In this document: piece by piece, positions 5,800 to 7,843 of the stretch
Position numbering within the stretch: the first letter of the stretch is position 1
How the letters are laid out: each line of letters opens with the position of its first letter
From: Phycisphaerae bacterium
Lineage (GTDB): Bacteria > Planctomycetota > Phycisphaerae > Phycisphaerales > SM1A02
NCBI GenBank assembly: GCA_002684755.1
Contig: NYVS01000113.1
Coordinates: forward strand, 7,518 to 15,360
Length of the DNA: 7,843 nt
Reading direction: 5' to 3'
The notes under the pieces: generated by a model
The model's input: the letters and a program-made list of their open reading frames with translations, nothing else
Told to the model about the DNA's origin: nothing
Database searches by the model: none
Position numbers and translations under genes: made by a program

Positions 5800-6657
5800 G
5801 TGAAGAGCCGTACCCCGTTCGCCACCCTCGCCCTCGCCACCATCACCGCGGCCTCCGCCACGGCCGTCGCCGACGAGATCTCGATCGTGGCCGATCGTGA
5901 CAACACGATGTTCCAGTCGCAGGACGGCGAACTCTCCTCCGGGTCGGGGTCGACGCTCTACGCCGGCCGCGTCAACTTCGCCGCCAACGACGACTGGCGG
6001 CGTCGTGCGCTGATTCGTTTCGACGTCTCCGACATTCCCGCCGGCTCGAAGATCGTCGAAGCCTCGGTCCGCATCCGGGTCACCCGGACGCCGCCCCAGC
6101 CGCCCCTGAACGTGCCCTTCACGCTGTTCCGCTGCAACGCGGCGTGGGGTGAAGGCGGCTCGTCGTCCGGTGGCGGAGGTGGCGCCCCGAGTCAGGCCGG
6201 TGATGCGACCTGGTTCCACACCTCGTATCCCGACGCGTTCTGGGCGACGCCCGGCGGCGATCGTCAGCGGACCGCGAGCGGATCCGTGCTGATCGACACC
6301 AACGGAAGCTACACCTTCACCGGTGACGGACTCGCCGCGGACGTCCAGGGGTGGATCGATGGTGGAGCGAACCACGGCTGGGTCATGACCGCGGACGTCT
6401 CCGAGCCTCGGACCGTGCGGCAGATCGCGAGCCGGGAGAGCGGAAACGCCTCGAACCGACCCACGTTGATCGTGGTCTTCGAGGAGAGCAGCGGGCCGGC
6501 CGCCGACTTCAACGGCGACGGCGCCGTGAACGGTGCCGACGTCGGGCTGCTCCTCGCCGCGTGGGGTTCGTGCCCCGGTTGTCCCGAGGACCTGAACGAC
6601 GACGGTGTGGTCAACGGCGCCGATCTCGGGCTGCTGCTCGTCGAGTGGACCGGCTGA
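5800..6657 (+). CDS. Secreted DNRLRE/CBM96-type beta-sandwich protein with dockerin-like tail
   Basis: This 285-residue precursor starts at GTG. Residues 1-24 form a signal peptide (MKSR, hydrophobic core, AVA before Asp25). Residues about 25-228 match the DNRLRE pattern: IVADRDNTMFQ near the mature N-terminus, RRALIRFDVSDIPAGS (68-83), then strands with the motifs GDATWFHTSY and FWATPGGD. VQGWIDGGANHGWVM and a final RESGN...RPTLIVVFEE follow. From family knowledge these are extracellular beta-sandwich modules, some classed as carbohydrate-binding (CBM96); no catalytic site is evident here. A Gly/Ser-rich loop (GGSSSGGGGGAPS) interrupts the middle. Residues 236-285 are the shared tail with Cys258 and Cys261. 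A likely role is glycan or matrix binding at the cell surface. The ligand is unknown. Confidence 0.87.
   Translation: MKSRTPFATLALATITAASATAVADEISIVADRDNTMFQSQDGELSSGSGSTLYAGRVNFAANDDWRRRALIRFDVSDIPAGSKIVEASVRIRVTRTPPQPPLNVPFTLFRCNAAWGEGGSSSGGGGGAPSQAGDATWFHTSYPDAFWATPGGDRQRTASGSVLIDTNGSYTFTGDGLAADVQGWIDGGANHGWVMTADVSEPRTVRQIASRESGNASNRPTLIVVFEESSGPAADFNGDGAVNGADVGLLLAAWGSCPGCPEDLNDDGVVNGADLGLLLVEWTG
6505..6654 (+). repeat. Dockerin-like twin-loop tail module, copy 2
   Basis: This encodes residues 236-285 of the DNRLRE protein: loop 1 DFNGDGAVNGAD, VGLLLAAWG, linker SCPGCPE, loop 2 DLNDDGVVNGAD, then LGLLLVEWTG and stop. The second half is close to copy 1 at DNA level as well as in protein (for example GTGGTCAACGGCGC is shared), suggesting duplication or gene conversion of the tail. 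Confidence 0.85.
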
Positions 6658-6725
6658 ACGGGGGAACGCGTCGGTCGAGCGTCACCGGGGTTTCGCCTTC
6701 ATCTCCCGGTTCGTCGGGAACCTCC

Positions 6726-6729
6726 GGAG
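6726..6729 (+). promoter_or_regulatory. Ribosome binding site of the esterase gene
   Basis: GGAG within TCCGGAGTG lies 9 nt before the ATG at 6739. The internal ATG at 6766 would also leave a usable signal peptide but has no Shine-Dalgarno, so 6739 is chosen. Confidence 0.5.
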
Positions 6730-6738
6730 TGACGGTTC

Positions 6739-7821
6739 ATGGAATGCACGCGACCTCGACCGGCGATGATCACGACCAGCTGGTTGACCGCATTGCTGGT
6801 GGTGGTGCTCGCGGATCTGCTCGCGACCCGGGGCGCCGTCGCGGCCGAGTCGGCGTACGTCGACGCCGGAAGGGGTGACGTCCGCATCGTCCGGCCGAGC
6901 GACTTCGATCCCGCGGAGCCGCTGCCCCTGATCATGCTGCTGCATGCCTACGCCTACTCGGGCGAGATCGAGGAGGCCTACCTGCAACTCTCGTCGCAGG
7001 TCGACGCGCAGCGGTTCATCCTCTGCCTGCCGAACGGTCGGCGAAACTTCACGGGCCAGCGGTACTGGAACGCGACCGACGCCTGCTGCGACATCTTCAA
7101 CCAGTCGCCGGATGATTCGGGATATCTCCGCGGGCTCGTCGACGTCGTCGGCGACGCCTACGCGATCGATCCGCGTCGAATTCATCTGATCGGTCACTCC
7201 AACGGCGGGTTCATGGCCCATCGGATGATCTGCGAACACGACGGACTCTTCGCTGGAATCGCCACGCTCGCCTCGGCGACCTACCTGGATGCCGACGCGT
7301 GCACGCTCGAGACCCCGGTTCACGTGTTGCAGGTGCACGGCACGCTCGACGTGGTCGTGCTCTACGGCGGTGGCTGTTTCGTGTCGGGTGGTTGCTACCC
7401 GTCCGCCGAGGAGACCCAGCGTCACGTCGCGGCGGACAACGGATGTGGCGACTCGCCCGATCCCCGCGGAGGATCGATCGATCTCGTTCCGGGTGGTGGG
7501 GCGGAGTCGACGGTCTCGGCGTACGCCTCGACGTGTGCGTCGGGCGGATCGGCCGAATTGTGGACGGTACCGGCGGCCGGTCACAACCCGCCGTTCGGGA
7601 CGCGGTTCGCGGAGGAGGTGGTCGCGTGGCTGTTGGCGCGACCCGCGCCGATGCCGGTGCCCGATGCCGACCTGAACGGCGACGATCGGGTGACCGCCGC
7701 CGATCTCGGAATCCTGCTCGCTTCCTGGGGTGACTGCGCCGGCTGCGACGCCGACTTCGACGGGAACGGCATCGTGGCGGGTCTCGACCTCGGGGTCCTG
7801 CTGGGGCAATGGACCCCCTGA
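6739..7821 (+). CDS. Secreted PHB-depolymerase/feruloyl-esterase-like alpha/beta hydrolase with dockerin-like tail
   Basis: This is a 360-residue precursor. A signal peptide (hydrophobic WLTALLVVVLADLL, then AVAAE) ends near residue 36. The mature part is an esterase of the LpqC/PHB-depolymerase group (CE1-related). The nucleophile elbow is GHSNGG with Ser154. The acid is probably Asp204 in QVHGTLD, and the histidine is His282 in AAGHNPP. The diagnostic YWNATDACCD and PDDSGYLRGLVD segments follow the first strands. From family knowledge such enzymes cleave ester bonds in polyhydroxyalkanoates or feruloylated/acetylated polysaccharides; which applies here is unclear. The usual LHG oxyanion motif reads LHAYAYSG (Ala70, Ala72). 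Extra cysteines (GGGCFVSGGCYPS, NGCG, STCAS) suggest disulfides outside the cytoplasm. Residues 311-360 are the shared tail with Cys333 and Cys336; its second loop is degenerate (DFDGNGIVAGLD). It follows the DNRLRE gene after 81 bp with no strong terminator between. Confidence 0.9.
   Translation: MECTRPRPAMITTSWLTALLVVVLADLLATRGAVAAESAYVDAGRGDVRIVRPSDFDPAEPLPLIMLLHAYAYSGEIEEAYLQLSSQVDAQRFILCLPNGRRNFTGQRYWNATDACCDIFNQSPDDSGYLRGLVDVVGDAYAIDPRRIHLIGHSNGGFMAHRMICEHDGLFAGIATLASATYLDADACTLETPVHVLQVHGTLDVVVLYGGGCFVSGGCYPSAEETQRHVAADNGCGDSPDPRGGSIDLVPGGGAESTVSAYASTCASGGSAELWTVPAAGHNPPFGTRFAEEVVAWLLARPAPMPVPDADLNGDDRVTAADLGILLASWGDCAGCDADFDGNGIVAGLDLGVLLGQWTP
7669..7818 (+). repeat. Dockerin-like twin-loop tail module, copy 3 (divergent)
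   Basis: This encodes residues 311-360 of the esterase: loop 1 DLNGDDRVTAAD, LGILLASWG, linker DCAGCDA, loop 2 DFDGNGIVAGLD, then LGVLLGQWTP and stop. The length and position of every element equal copies 1 and 2. However, ligand position 9 is Thr or Ala and position 5 of loop 2 is Asn, so calcium binding may be weaker. Confidence 0.8.
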
Positions 7822-7824
7822 GCG

Positions 7825-7843
7825 ACGCCCGGTCCGGCGTTCT
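7825..7843 (+). terminator. Likely terminator after the esterase gene, cut by window edge
   Basis: ACGCC (7825-7829) and GGCGT (7836-7840) form a 5-bp stem, extendable by a G-T wobble, around CGGTCC. It begins just after the stop codon and runs into TCT at the window end. The arm and tail GGCGTTCT repeat those of the stem-loop at 3695-3725. The rest of the T tract is outside the window. Confidence 0.45.

Noticed and set aside
6648..6676. Inverted repeat GACCGGC / GTCGGTC spanning the stop of the DNRLRE gene
   Set aside because: It has a wobble pair, a 15-nt loop, overlap with the coding end and no T tract. It is likely chance in GC-rich DNA.
6682..7809. 375-codon open frame on the minus strand opposite the esterase
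   Set aside because: The sense strand encodes a clear alpha/beta hydrolase with all its motifs. The antisense translation is R/V/G-rich without recognisable motifs.

Overview
The window is GC-rich DNA with strong G/C preference at third codon positions. It most likely comes from a planctomycete of the Phycisphaerae type. The main evidence is the C-terminal tail shared by three consecutive secreted proteins: two dockerin/EF-hand-like loops (D-x-N-x-D-G-x-V-N-G-A-D-L-G) joined by a linker with a C-x-x-C pair and ending in an aromatic W next to the stop codon. This tail is typical of that lineage. A futalosine-pathway menaquinone gene (mqnE) at the left edge fits this placement but does not prove it.

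Layout. (1) 1-473, minus strand: the N-terminal part of mqnE, a radical-SAM aminofutalosine synthase, cut by the window edge. (2) 474-727: a divergent intergenic region with several small palindromes. (3) 728-3202, plus: an 824-residue protein made of a very long coiled coil followed by TM1, a short Wzz-like extracytoplasmic domain and TM2. (4) 3387-3641, plus: an 84-residue protein of unknown function, followed by a perfect 10-bp stem-loop. The loop of this stem-loop reads TAGAAT and also looks like the -10 box of the next gene. (5) 3767-5650, plus: a secreted endonuclease/exonuclease/phosphatase-fold (EEP) enzyme with two beta-rich modules and the dockerin-like tail. (6) 5800-6657, plus: a secreted DNRLRE/CBM96-type beta-sandwich protein with the same tail. 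(7) 6739-7821, plus: a secreted PHB-depolymerase/feruloyl-esterase-like alpha/beta hydrolase with a more divergent version of the tail. It is followed by what looks like the start of a terminator at the right edge.

How the genes fit together. mqnE is housekeeping respiration metabolism and is unrelated to its neighbours. The coiled-coil protein has the membrane topology of a polysaccharide co-polymerase, but its long coiled coil lies on the predicted cytoplasmic side; its function is unknown. The last three genes form a co-oriented set of exported proteins (nuclease/phosphodiesterase, putative glycan-binding sandwich, esterase). Their mature parts differ completely, but they share the same 50-residue C-terminal module, spaced identically in all three. 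The simplest reading is a common calcium-dependent anchoring or sorting tag, with no cohesin partner visible in this window. No CRISPR array, insertion sequence, tRNA or rRNA was seen.
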